Virus record (IMG/VR): IMGVR_UViG_3300037628_000999
Coordinates: 1 to 25,886 of that record
Origin: a virus
Direction: 5' to 3' (one strand)
DNA length: 25,886 nucleotides
In this document: positions 15,336 to 22,547 of the stretch, piece after piece
Position numbering within the stretch: the first letter of the stretch is position 1
Layout: each line of letters opens with the position of its first letter
Made by a program: the position numbers and the translations under genes
The notes under the pieces: generated by a model
Told to the model about the DNA's origin: nothing
Seen by the model: the letters and a program-made list of their open reading frames with translations, nothing else
Databases searched by the model: none

Positions 15336-15416
15336 TTTTTAATTCTCCTAAATATTATGTTATAATATTTCATACGCTTATATAAATCAATTATTAGGAG
15401 AAATAAATTGTTTGAA
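15327..15416. promoter_or_regulatory. Mirror-image ribosome sites and TTG starts of divergent genes
   Basis: The arms are 15327-15350 and 15395-15416. Each reads outward as TAGGAGAA, a short A/T spacer of seven or five bases, then TTGTTTGAA, so both divergent genes have the same Shine-Dalgarno, the same TTG start and the same first codons (M-F-E). The two proteins are otherwise unrelated after that point. The arms flank the promoter region. Confidence 0.7.
15362..15390 (-). promoter_or_regulatory. Candidate sigma70-type promoter for the helicase operon
   Basis: Read on the minus strand, TTGATT (15385-15390) and TATTAT (15362-15367) are 17 bases apart, leading to the helicase ribosome site about 12 bases downstream of the -10 box. 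The only sequence between the divergent genes is this 72-base stretch. On the plus strand TATAAT occurs at 15361-15366 with a weak -35 (TTTAAT at 15338-15343), so overlapping divergent promoters are possible. This is a consensus match only. Confidence 0.4.
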
Positions 15417-15986
15417 TTGACAATCGGATTTACTACACTTGAAGAACTAGAGAGAGCGGTGGAAGCGCTTACAAACCTCCCTGGGTTCAATAGTACTCCA
15501 TTACCTATACCAACCCCGCAAGACCCGGTACCAATAGTTAGTGAGCAAGACCCGGTACCAATAGTTAGTGAGCAAGACCCGGTACCAATAGTTAGTGAGC
15601 AAGACCCGGTGCAGCCTGGTATTATGCAAAAAGTCATTGTACAAAAAGAGCAGCAACAACAAGCCTTATTGGACAAAAGCAACATACCATGGGATGCTCG
15701 TATTCATACAAGCACTAAGGGTCAAACAAAGCACGGGATATGGAAAAGAAAACCACGCATTGAAGATGAGTTCTTCAATGCGATTGTTGAAGAACTATCA
15801 AGTGGTAAATTAAATCATTCCCAGTTGTTGCAAAAAATGTTTGATGCTGTTGCGACTAGTAAAGTTTCAGTATGCACCATAGGTGATGCATTGAATGCCC
15901 TTGGTTTAAAAACTCTTGATGATGCTAGTGGTAAGCCTGAAATAATAGAGAGTTTAGCGAAAACACTAGGATTATCAGATGAGTGA
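15408..15986 (+). CDS. Unknown replication-module protein with exact QDPVPIVSE repeats
   Basis: This 192-aa protein opens the plus-strand replication block. The start TTG (15408-15410) has AGGAGA seven to twelve bases upstream. After about 37 residues come three exact QDPVPIVSE units plus a fourth partial one (residues about 38-67), a Pro-rich spacer, then a Gln-rich stretch. The C-terminal half has IPWDARIHTSTKGQTKHGIWKRK near residues 85-110, a WDxRIHxxxK...G.W(R/K)(R/K) motif common in uncharacterised phage proteins near replication genes, then helical segments. The function is unknown; binding to DNA or a replication partner is a guess from position. The stop overlaps the DUF2800 start. 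Confidence 0.8.
   Translation: MFELTIGFTTLEELERAVEALTNLPGFNSTPLPIPTPQDPVPIVSEQDPVPIVSEQDPVPIVSEQDPVQPGIMQKVIVQKEQQQQALLDKSNIPWDARIHTSTKGQTKHGIWKRKPRIEDEFFNAIVEELSSGKLNHSQLLQKMFDAVATSKVSVCTIGDALNALGLKTLDDASGKPEIIESLAKTLGLSDE
15519..15610 (+). repeat. Exact 27-bp tandem repeat, 3.4 copies, in frame
   Basis: Units 15519-15545, 15546-15572 and 15573-15599 are identical, followed by 11 matching bases to 15610. Each adds nine residues (QDPVPIVSE). With no base differences, the array is recent or maintained by slippage; unit gain or loss keeps the reading frame. Confidence 0.95.
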
Positions 15987-17073
15987 TCATTCTAGCGTTC
16001 CGCCTAGTGGTTTAGGTCGTGCTGTAAAATGTAGTGCCGCATTAGTACCTAATGCCTCAAATAATACACCTAATGAGGCGGCACTTGAAGGTAGTACTGC
16101 ACATTGGTCGAATGATGAACGATTAAAAGGTATTGATGTAAAAGTTGGTGATATCTGTCCAGAAACTAATTTACCGGTAGATCAGGATATGCTTATCTAT
16201 GGTGATTTATATATTGATTATGTTAGAAAATTAGGAGGTGAAGTAGGTTCAGAATACCGTGTATCTATCCCACAGATACATAAGCTATGTTGGGGTACAC
16301 TCGATTATTATGCGTACTATAAAACCTTAACAATCGTTGATTACAAGTATGGTTTTATCACTGTCAATCCCGCCGATTCAATACCATTGGTAGCATACGC
16401 AAGGGGAAAGGCTAACGATCTCAACTTAGATTCAAATACACAAGTGAAGCTTGTTATTGTACAGCCTCGACCATGGCACGAAGCCGGCAGGATACGGGAA
16501 TACCACACAACATTATATGATATCGATAAACAGATCGAGATTATACATAATGCAGTGAAAGAGGGACTTAGTCAAAATAGGACGGCTAGGACAGGTGGCC
16601 AATGTATGTATTGTGTAAAGGCCGCAAGATGTGAGGCGCTGACACTCGCAACATATAATGCTGTAGACATAGCTCGACGTGATTATGATGTTATTGATTT
16701 TGGCAATAAACAGTTATCAATCTGCTTAGATAACTTAGAAAAAGCGGAGGCATTAATTAAAATTAGAAAGGACGCACTGGCAGAAAAAGCAAAAGATTCC
16801 CTATTGAGGGGTGATAGGGTCCCTGGTTATTCAATTAGGTCCACTTATAGTAGTAAAAAATGGACGAAACCAGATGATGAGATTATAATGGCTGGTGAAT
16901 TGTTGGGTGTGACACTATCTAAGGAGACATTAATTACACCAGCACAGGCAAAAAAACTAAATGTACCAAGTGATATTATTGATAAGCTTTCAATAAGTGT
17001 TCAAACAGGTACTAAATTAACCAGGTCGGATGATAATCTGGCAAAACTAATATTTTCAAAAAAGGCGGAATAA
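15979..17073 (+). CDS. DUF2800 PD-(D/E)XK nuclease, Cas4/RecB-like
   Basis: This 364-aa protein fits DUF2800, a phage family of the PD-(D/E)XK superfamily. It opens with PPSGLGRAVKCSAALVPN, where Cys18 stands alone, and GSTAHW (39-44). The catalytic set is likely Asp109 (WGTLDYY) and Asp121-Tyr-Lys123 (VDYKYG), with Glu92 a possible partner. Cys209, 212 and 218 (QCMYCVKAARC) plus Cys18 have the one-plus-three layout of Cas4 and AddB iron-sulfur nucleases. A coiled region follows. It sits directly before the ssDNA-binding protein gene, as in Enc34-like phages, and may supply 5' or 3' end resection for recombination. Polarity cannot be told. Confidence 0.85.
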   Translation: MSDHSSVPPSGLGRAVKCSAALVPNASNNTPNEAALEGSTAHWSNDERLKGIDVKVGDICPETNLPVDQDMLIYGDLYIDYVRKLGGEVGSEYRVSIPQIHKLCWGTLDYYAYYKTLTIVDYKYGFITVNPADSIPLVAYARGKANDLNLDSNTQVKLVIVQPRPWHEAGRIREYHTTLYDIDKQIEIIHNAVKEGLSQNRTARTGGQCMYCVKAARCEALTLATYNAVDIARRDYDVIDFGNKQLSICLDNLEKAEALIKIRKDALAEKAKDSLLRGDRVPGYSIRSTYSSKKWTKPDDEIIMAGELLGVTLSKETLITPAQAKKLNVPSDIIDKLSISVQTGTKLTRSDDNLAKLIFSKKAE

Positions 17074-17074
17074 A

Positions 17075-17755
17075 ATGGAACAATTAATTACACCATTGGG
17101 TAGGCTTGTACAAGGTTCACTTTTCGTACCTAACACAAAAAACATGGATGGCCAACCACTTGTAGACAAAAAGGGGAACCCTACTGTGCAATATTTTATT
17201 GCACTTGCTATTGAGAAAGTGAACCCAGACATCGGACCGCTATTGGCTGAAATGCAAAATAGTGCAGGCCAACATTGGCCCAGTGGTGAATCAACAAAGA
17301 GTGGTTTTAGCTGGAAAATTATAGACGGTGACACCCGCACAGATAAGGAAGGATTCAGTGGTTGTTGGGTCCTTAAATTTTCTTCTATATTTGCGCCTAC
17401 AGTCTATGAAGATGGTGGAACAACAACCATTACACAACCCGACAGAATCAAACGTGGTGATTATGTTAGAGTTGCCGGGAATTATGTTGGCAATAAATCA
17501 ACAATATCACCAGGTATGTTTTTAAATCTAAGCATGGTTGAATTCAAGGGATATGGTGAAGAAATAAAGACAGGACCCACTGGTGAAGTGTTCGGTGCCA
17601 CCCAGGTAGGTTACATTCCATCAGGGATGAGCACAACCCCCACGTCAAACCCCAATAGTACATTTGGCCAGCAAGTGGTAGCACCCATGCAGCAAGCTCC
17701 TGCTCAGCAAGGCACAATAGCCGAGGATGTGCCTGACTTCAGTTTCCTAAGTTAG
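17075..17755 (+). CDS. Single-stranded DNA-binding protein, Enc34 type (DUF2815)
   Basis: This 226-aa protein matches DUF2815, characterised in phage Enc34 as an ssDNA-binding protein with an OB-like fold. The family N-terminus is LITPLGRLVQGSLFVPN, followed by PTVQYFIALAIEKVNP, FSWKIIDGD-type and GCWVLKFSS segments. The last 35 residues are Pro/Gln/Ser-rich and end EDVPDFSFLS, an acidic tail with a terminal Phe as in many SSBs, which normally recruits partners. It coats unwound template during replication and recombination. AAGGCGG lies seven bases before the ATG and the gene follows DUF2800 after one base. Two hairpins follow its stop. Confidence 0.88.
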   Translation: MEQLITPLGRLVQGSLFVPNTKNMDGQPLVDKKGNPTVQYFIALAIEKVNPDIGPLLAEMQNSAGQHWPSGESTKSGFSWKIIDGDTRTDKEGFSGCWVLKFSSIFAPTVYEDGGTTTITQPDRIKRGDYVRVAGNYVGNKSTISPGMFLNLSMVEFKGYGEEIKTGPTGEVFGATQVGYIPSGMSTTPTSNPNSTFGQQVVAPMQQAPAQQGTIAEDVPDFSFLS

Positions 17756-17763
17756 TAGGCACC

Positions 17764-17820
17764 GGTAGGCAACTACCTAATCCTTACGTGACAGGGGCAC
17801 CCCACTATAGGGTGCCCCTG
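17764..17820 (+). terminator. Two hairpins after the SSB gene
   Basis: A small hairpin has stem GGTAG/CTACC (17764-17768, 17773-17777) closed by a GCAA tetraloop of the GNRA class. A stronger one pairs CAGGGGCACCC (17792-17802) with GGGTGCCCCTG (17810-17820), an exact 11-bp stem with a seven-base loop. No T-run follows, so it may stabilise the SSB message or give partial termination rather than act as a standard terminator. Confidence 0.6.
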
Positions 17821-17843
17821 GATCAACACAAGGTAATTATCAA

Positions 17844-18305
17844 ATGAACCAATTAATAAAACAAGTGAACGAATGGGCCAATAGTCGCCACATCTATGAA
17901 AATACCACGGCTAATACTCAGTTAGCCTTAGCTTATGTTGAATTGGGTGAATTCGTGGACTCTGTATTAATGAATGAAACAATTACCCACAGTGCACTTG
18001 AATTAGGTGATATTATTGTGTGCCTAATTAACTATGTAACCATGGGGCCGGCTCCATGGTTATTAAATATTAATCGAATCTTGGAATTCGATGACCCATA
18101 TGATGTACCACCATCGGAAAATATAGAGAAAGTTTTTCTATACGCCTTCACCATACTAGAAGATACTGAATATTTCATTGAACATATAATACCTTTTCTA
18201 GCTGGTTTAATTCGTAAAACACCAAGGGAGTGCTTACAGTTAACCTATGAAAAAATTAAAATTAGAAAGGGTGATATTAAGAATGAAAAATTTATTAAGT
18301 TATGA
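17844..18305 (+). CDS. MazG-like nucleotide pyrophosphohydrolase
   Basis: This 153-aa protein looks like a phage MazG-like NTP pyrophosphatase. The N-terminus QLIKQVNEWANSRHI and residues 24-37 (NTQLALAYVELGEF) hold the first metal-binding ExxE (Glu33, Glu36); ELGDII at 53-58 supplies the second pair (Glu53, Asp56). The C-terminus CLQLTYEKIKIRKGDIKNEKF closely follows the usual MazG end, where AYEKI..RKG is typical. Between them about 60 residues are unlike the common form. Such proteins may remove modified dNTPs or lower alarmone levels during infection. It starts after the hairpins, 88 bases past the SSB stop. Confidence 0.75.
   Translation: MNQLIKQVNEWANSRHIYENTTANTQLALAYVELGEFVDSVLMNETITHSALELGDIIVCLINYVTMGPAPWLLNINRILEFDDPYDVPPSENIEKVFLYAFTILEDTEYFIEHIIPFLAGLIRKTPRECLQLTYEKIKIRKGDIKNEKFIKL
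18037..18062 (+). other. Palindrome within the MazG-like gene
   Basis: TAACCATGG (18037-18045) and CCATGGTTA (18054-18062) are exact inverse complements around GGGCCGGC-like sequence, extendable by G-C and G-U pairs. It contains NcoI-like CCATGG twice. It encodes NYVTMGPAPWL, so it may be chance; noted for its length. Confidence 0.4.
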
Positions 18306-20139
18306 TATAGAAACCTACCCTAATATTTTTACTTTTGTTGCAAAACATGAACCCACCAATAGATGGGTGTGGTTTGAAATATCAGAACGGCGCAATCATA
18401 TAAAGAACTTATTCCAATTCCTTGTTTCTTGTTCTGATAATAAAATTAATATGGTTGGGTTTAATAATTTAGGTTTTGATTACCCGGTAATACACCTCTT
18501 ATTAATGAGGTACCAATATTTAGTAAATCAATCTGGATTAACTACTGCTTTTGAATTATATGAAAAAGCCCAGTCTATAATTGACTGTAGGGATAGATTC
18601 GCCCATACCGTAGGTACCTGGGATATTTTAATAAATCAAATAGACCTTTACAAAATACACCATTTCGATAACCACGCAAAGTCCACATCATTAAAAACTC
18701 TAGAATTCAACATGGGCAGTCGAACTATTGAGGATCTACCCTTTGAACCAGGGAAACCTGTACATATATGGAGTTTCAATCAGCTGATCGAGTACAATAT
18801 ACGGGATGTACTCGAAACTAGTAAATTTTTACATAAGTCAAAGAAACCATTGGAATTCCGTGAATCAATGTCGAAAATACTAGAGATGGATTGTACCAAT
18901 TTTAACGATGTAAAAATTGGTAAGCAGCTTTTTATAAGCAGACTAGAGAAACAAAACCCAGGATCATGTTATACAAAAAGGCCAAGAAAACCAAGGCAAA
19001 CACTACATGATTCAATCAATTTAGGTGAGGTGATACTGCCTTATATTAAATTTGAACGCACTGAATTCATAAAGATACAAGAATGGATTGCAGCCCAGAC
19101 AATTACCGAGACTAAAGGTACATTTAAAGGCCTAAATTGTACTGTGGATGACTTCAAATATGTTTTTGGATTAGGGGGCATCCATGGCTCAATCCCCTCA
19201 TCAATTGTAAGTAGTGATATTGATTATGTTGTACTTGAATATGATGCCACTAGTTACTACCCCCTATTGTCAATAGTGAACAAATTATATCCCGAACACT
19301 TAGGATTAGATTTTTGCAGTGTGTATCAAGAACTATTTGAACAGAGGAAGAAACACGATAAGGGAACAGTTGAGAATTCATCACTCAAGTTAGCGCTTAA
19401 TGGTGCCTATGGTTCTAGTAATAATAAATATTCCCCATTTTTTGACTCTCGATTTACCATGGCAATTACAATCAACGGTCAATTATCGCTTTGTATGCTG
19501 GCTGAACAATTGATCAAGATTCCGAATTGTTCAATGATTCAGATAAATACCGATGGTTTAAGTATTAAAATACCACGTATATACAGTGATGGCGCTAATA
19601 ATATTGTGAAATGGTGGGAAAGAATAACAGGATTAAACATGGAAAGGGTTGACTATTTGGCAATGTATATTAGGGATGTTAATAACTACATTGCCATTAA
19701 TTCCGATGGCAAACGTAAAAGGAAAGGGTGTTATGCCCATGGTGATGATCTGGGGTGGCATCAAAATCACAGTGGGCAAGTTATAGCAATTGTTGCAGAA
19801 CAGGTGCTAACAGAAGGTAAGAACCCCTTGAGTTGTTTATTACACCACCCCAATAAATTAGATTTTCTGATGTGCACAAAGGTACCTAGAAGTAGTAAGT
19901 TGTTGTTTGGTGGGCAAAAAGTGCAAAACATATGCCGCTATACAGTAACCAAAGAAGGTAAAGACTTAATTAAATTAATGCCACCATTGAAAGTCAAGAC
20001 AGAATGGCGTAAAATAGGTATTAATAAGGGATATAATATAACCTTATGTAATAACGTTAATGAAATAAATACAGATTTTGATTATTTATTCTATCTAAAT
20101 GAAGTCAACAAGATTACTAAACCACTACTTGGTAAATAG
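18283..20139 (+). CDS. DNA polymerase, family B-like with 3'-5' exonuclease
   Basis: From the ATG at 18283 this is 618 aa. The exonuclease has YDIET (Asp8, Glu10), NNLGFDYP (Asp66) and YNIRD (Tyr171, Asp175). The polymerase has motif A EYDATSYYP (Asp321), motif B KLALNGAYG (369-377) and motif C INTDGL (Thr423-Asp424). These are family B-type motifs, but motif C reads NTDG rather than DTDS, as in a group of phage enzymes. The length is short for family B. An upstream ATG at 18247 lies in frame inside the MazG gene but has no ribosome site; AAGGG precedes 18283, so I prefer that start. It is the replicative polymerase of this phage. Confidence 0.88.
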   Translation: MKNLLSYDIETYPNIFTFVAKHEPTNRWVWFEISERRNHIKNLFQFLVSCSDNKINMVGFNNLGFDYPVIHLLLMRYQYLVNQSGLTTAFELYEKAQSIIDCRDRFAHTVGTWDILINQIDLYKIHHFDNHAKSTSLKTLEFNMGSRTIEDLPFEPGKPVHIWSFNQLIEYNIRDVLETSKFLHKSKKPLEFRESMSKILEMDCTNFNDVKIGKQLFISRLEKQNPGSCYTKRPRKPRQTLHDSINLGEVILPYIKFERTEFIKIQEWIAAQTITETKGTFKGLNCTVDDFKYVFGLGGIHGSIPSSIVSSDIDYVVLEYDATSYYPLLSIVNKLYPEHLGLDFCSVYQELFEQRKKHDKGTVENSSLKLALNGAYGSSNNKYSPFFDSRFTMAITINGQLSLCMLAEQLIKIPNCSMIQINTDGLSIKIPRIYSDGANNIVKWWERITGLNMERVDYLAMYIRDVNNYIAINSDGKRKRKGCYAHGDDLGWHQNHSGQVIAIVAEQVLTEGKNPLSCLLHHPNKLDFLMCTKVPRSSKLLFGGQKVQNICRYTVTKEGKDLIKLMPPLKVKTEWRKIGINKGYNITLCNNVNEINTDFDYLFYLNEVNKITKPLLGK

Positions 20140-20150
20140 GAGTAATTGAG

Positions 20151-20426
20151 GTGAGTAAAGAAAAAGAAACATTCATTCAAGAATTTGTTGTTAAGTTTAT
20201 ACGTGATATGGGATTAGAAGGTGAGTGCGATGGTATTGATTATAATGAGGATATATTGAGGTTCGTTATGGCTGATGAGAGTATAGAATTTGTCATAACT
20301 TTATTAACTATTGATCGTCCTGAAGATGCATCACTTATACTAGACGAAATCATCAGCAACCATATATATGATGCTGCGTTGAAATATGCAGAATTTGCCT
20401 GGGGAATCTTAAACACTAAAATATAG
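20151..20426 (+). CDS. Small acidic hypothetical protein
   Basis: This 91-aa protein is strongly acidic and mainly helical, with no known motif. It starts with GTG at 20151, eight bases after AGGAG, twelve bases past the polymerase stop. The sequence includes RDMGLEGECDGIDYNEDILRF and LTIDRPEDASLILDEIISNH. It lies between polymerase and primase-helicase genes, so co-expression and a role as a replication accessory or inhibitor are possible but not shown. The frame, ribosome site and tight packing support a real gene. Confidence 0.75.
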   Translation: MSKEKETFIQEFVVKFIRDMGLEGECDGIDYNEDILRFVMADESIEFVITLLTIDRPEDASLILDEIISNHIYDAALKYAEFAWGILNTKI

Positions 20427-20432
20427 GGCTGA

Positions 20433-22547
20433 ATGAACTACATAAATTCCAATACAGATAAACAACCGATTGATAGTAATGGCTACCCTGTAGACACTAC
20501 TAATCAATTGAACCTTATACCATACGACGAAGCCTTGAAAAATAGGATACTTAAAGGCTTCGAGGTATCTAGAGTATTGACTAATTCAGATGTCTGGTGT
20601 TTAGATATCGATAATTGTATCGATGGAGGATTGATGAATGAGTTAGCCCAGGACTTATTAAAGCTTTCAATATCAAGTGAGGTCTACATTGAGACCTCGC
20701 TGAGTGGTAAAGGCCTGCATGTCTGGGGTAAGTATAGTGGTGAATTCCCGCCACATAATTGTAAAAATACCAAGCTTAATATTGAACTTTATACAGACAA
20801 AAGAGTTATTATATTAGGTGATAAAATAGAAGTATCACCCCTACCTACAATCCAATCAATTGACATAGCCACCCCGTCAAATTCAATCTTTGATACCTTA
20901 GTTAATTCATATTTTGGTGAATCATTAAAAACTCTAGTTAACCCTAACAATTGGCAAACTGATGCTGAGCTCGATGGTATAACTATGCTGAGTGAAATAA
21001 GGAAACGGCCACCCTCAAAGGTATCAAATCCGTTCAATAGCGGTATGTCACTTAATGAACTACTTGAGATGAAAAAAGAGGAATGGGAGAAATCAGATAA
21101 ATCTAGCCTTGATATGTCTCTATTGAACAATTTAGCGTTCCACTGTAAAAAACACCATGAACAAATCGAGCTTGTCTATAGAGCCTCAAATATAGGTAAG
21201 TACCGAATGAATGAAAAAGTCAATAAGCTTGATAGGTCTGCGGGTGGTGGTATGTCTTATTTAGTTAGATCAATACTACAGGCTGTAGGGGATTGTAGCA
21301 ATGTATTTATTAGTAATATTGAACGAGTACGCGACAAAATAGAAAACCACACAGAGGGTTTACCAGACAGCCCAGCGGGGTATTACCTTAAGGACTTTTA
21401 TCTGATTTATGATGGTGAAGGATGTAAGTTTCACCATCAGCCCAGTAAACGGGAAATGAGTAAAACGTGTTTCAAGGATGCATTCAGGATTGGACCCTAT
21501 GATTTTGAGATCGCAGCCGTAGACAGAATCTTAGGGGGTAAAACATACTATCCAGGTGAAGGCTTGATATTAAAAGATAAGTCTATAAAGATGATTAATT
21601 TATGGATGGCACCCCCAGAACCAGAAGAACTAAGCGCAAGCGATAAGGATCTAATCGATGATTACTTTAAGGCAATGTGTCCACTTGATATCGAACGTGA
21701 ACACCTTAAGAAATGGTGTTCACATTTAATCCAACACCCACAGGATAAAATCCTGCACGCTATACTACTTTATGGCTTCGATACAGGCACCGGTAAAAGT
21801 ACATTAGGTGAGATATTACAGAAAACATTAGGTGAGGATAATACAGCTCGAATTAATAACAAAACTATCAATGATCAATTTAATGGTTGGTTAACAAGGA
21901 ATACATTCGGTTGGTGTGATGAAATCAATACTAGTGTTATGACTAAATATAAAAAAAATATGGTCAATGAAACTATCAAGGAGTGGATAACAAACAGATC
22001 TTTACCTATTCGTGAGATGCAAACATGTACAGTTAATGCAAAGAATTGGATTAATGGAATTCTATTCACCTCCAATAATGATGACGCACTTCTTGTGGAC
22101 GATGAAGATAGGAGGCTGTTTATCGTCAAGGTGGTTAATAATATGCTCATCAATAGAATAATAAATAGTGGTGGGTTTACTCGATTAAATCATGAGATCA
22201 CAGGTGGGGAATATGTATCGTATTTTAATCAGATCAATATTGATGATTTCAATCCTTCACTCAAGGCACCGGTGACTTCAGCAAAAAGAGAAATGATTGA
22301 GAACACCAAAGACCCAATTGAGGAGATAATAAAAGATGAAATCGAATCAGGTGGAAGATTGGCAACCAATGATTATGTATTCCTAGGTAAACTAGCAGAA
22401 CGTGAAGGAATCACAGGACGATCAATAGCGAAGCAATTAAGAAAAATGGGCTATGTTAAGCACAATACGGGTGGTGCCAGATATTGGTATAAGCATAATA
22501 CTCAACTATCACACAGTGAAATAAAAGGGCTAATGAAATTATGTTAA
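20433..22547 (+). CDS. Primase-helicase: AEP-like primase plus SF3/DUF5906 helicase
   Basis: This 704-aa protein joins an archaeo-eukaryotic-type primase domain to a D5-like superfamily 3 helicase. N-terminal motifs are CLDID (Asp58, Asp60) and SLSGKGLHVWG (Ser91 to His96), the DxD and SxH of primases. A helical linker follows, then Walker A GTGKST at 452-457 and Walker B CDE (Asp496-Glu497), and a basic C-terminus with a winged-helix-like segment (GRSIAKQLRKMGYVKHNTGG). It would unwind the fork and lay primers for the polymerase encoded upstream. The ATG follows AGGG. The last bases overlap the metallophosphoesterase start. Confidence 0.88.
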   Translation: MNYINSNTDKQPIDSNGYPVDTTNQLNLIPYDEALKNRILKGFEVSRVLTNSDVWCLDIDNCIDGGLMNELAQDLLKLSISSEVYIETSLSGKGLHVWGKYSGEFPPHNCKNTKLNIELYTDKRVIILGDKIEVSPLPTIQSIDIATPSNSIFDTLVNSYFGESLKTLVNPNNWQTDAELDGITMLSEIRKRPPSKVSNPFNSGMSLNELLEMKKEEWEKSDKSSLDMSLLNNLAFHCKKHHEQIELVYRASNIGKYRMNEKVNKLDRSAGGGMSYLVRSILQAVGDCSNVFISNIERVRDKIENHTEGLPDSPAGYYLKDFYLIYDGEGCKFHHQPSKREMSKTCFKDAFRIGPYDFEIAAVDRILGGKTYYPGEGLILKDKSIKMINLWMAPPEPEELSASDKDLIDDYFKAMCPLDIEREHLKKWCSHLIQHPQDKILHAILLYGFDTGTGKSTLGEILQKTLGEDNTARINNKTINDQFNGWLTRNTFGWCDEINTSVMTKYKKNMVNETIKEWITNRSLPIREMQTCTVNAKNWINGILFTSNNDDALLVDDEDRRLFIVKVVNNMLINRIINSGGFTRLNHEITGGEYVSYFNQINIDDFNPSLKAPVTSAKREMIENTKDPIEEIIKDEIESGGRLATNDYVFLGKLAEREGITGRSIAKQLRKMGYVKHNTGGARYWYKHNTQLSHSEIKGLMKLC

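Noticed and set aside
15519-15610. 27-bp direct repeats as replication origin iterons
   Set aside because: They keep the reading frame of a gene exactly and lack AT-rich unwinding sequence or known initiator sites; the coding explanation suffices, though an added DNA role is not excluded.
15251-15685. 144-aa minus-strand ORF over the repeat gene
   Set aside because: It overlaps the helicase start, both promoters and the repeat gene; its Cys/Ser/Gly repeats (TGSCSLTIG) are the antisense of the QDPVPIVSE units, and it has no good ribosome site.
18247-18282. Upstream ATG of the polymerase at 18247
   Set aside because: It adds 12 residues rich in Lys, has no ribosome site and lies in the MazG gene; the ATG at 18283 has AAGGG and gives the usual short lead to the YDIET motif.
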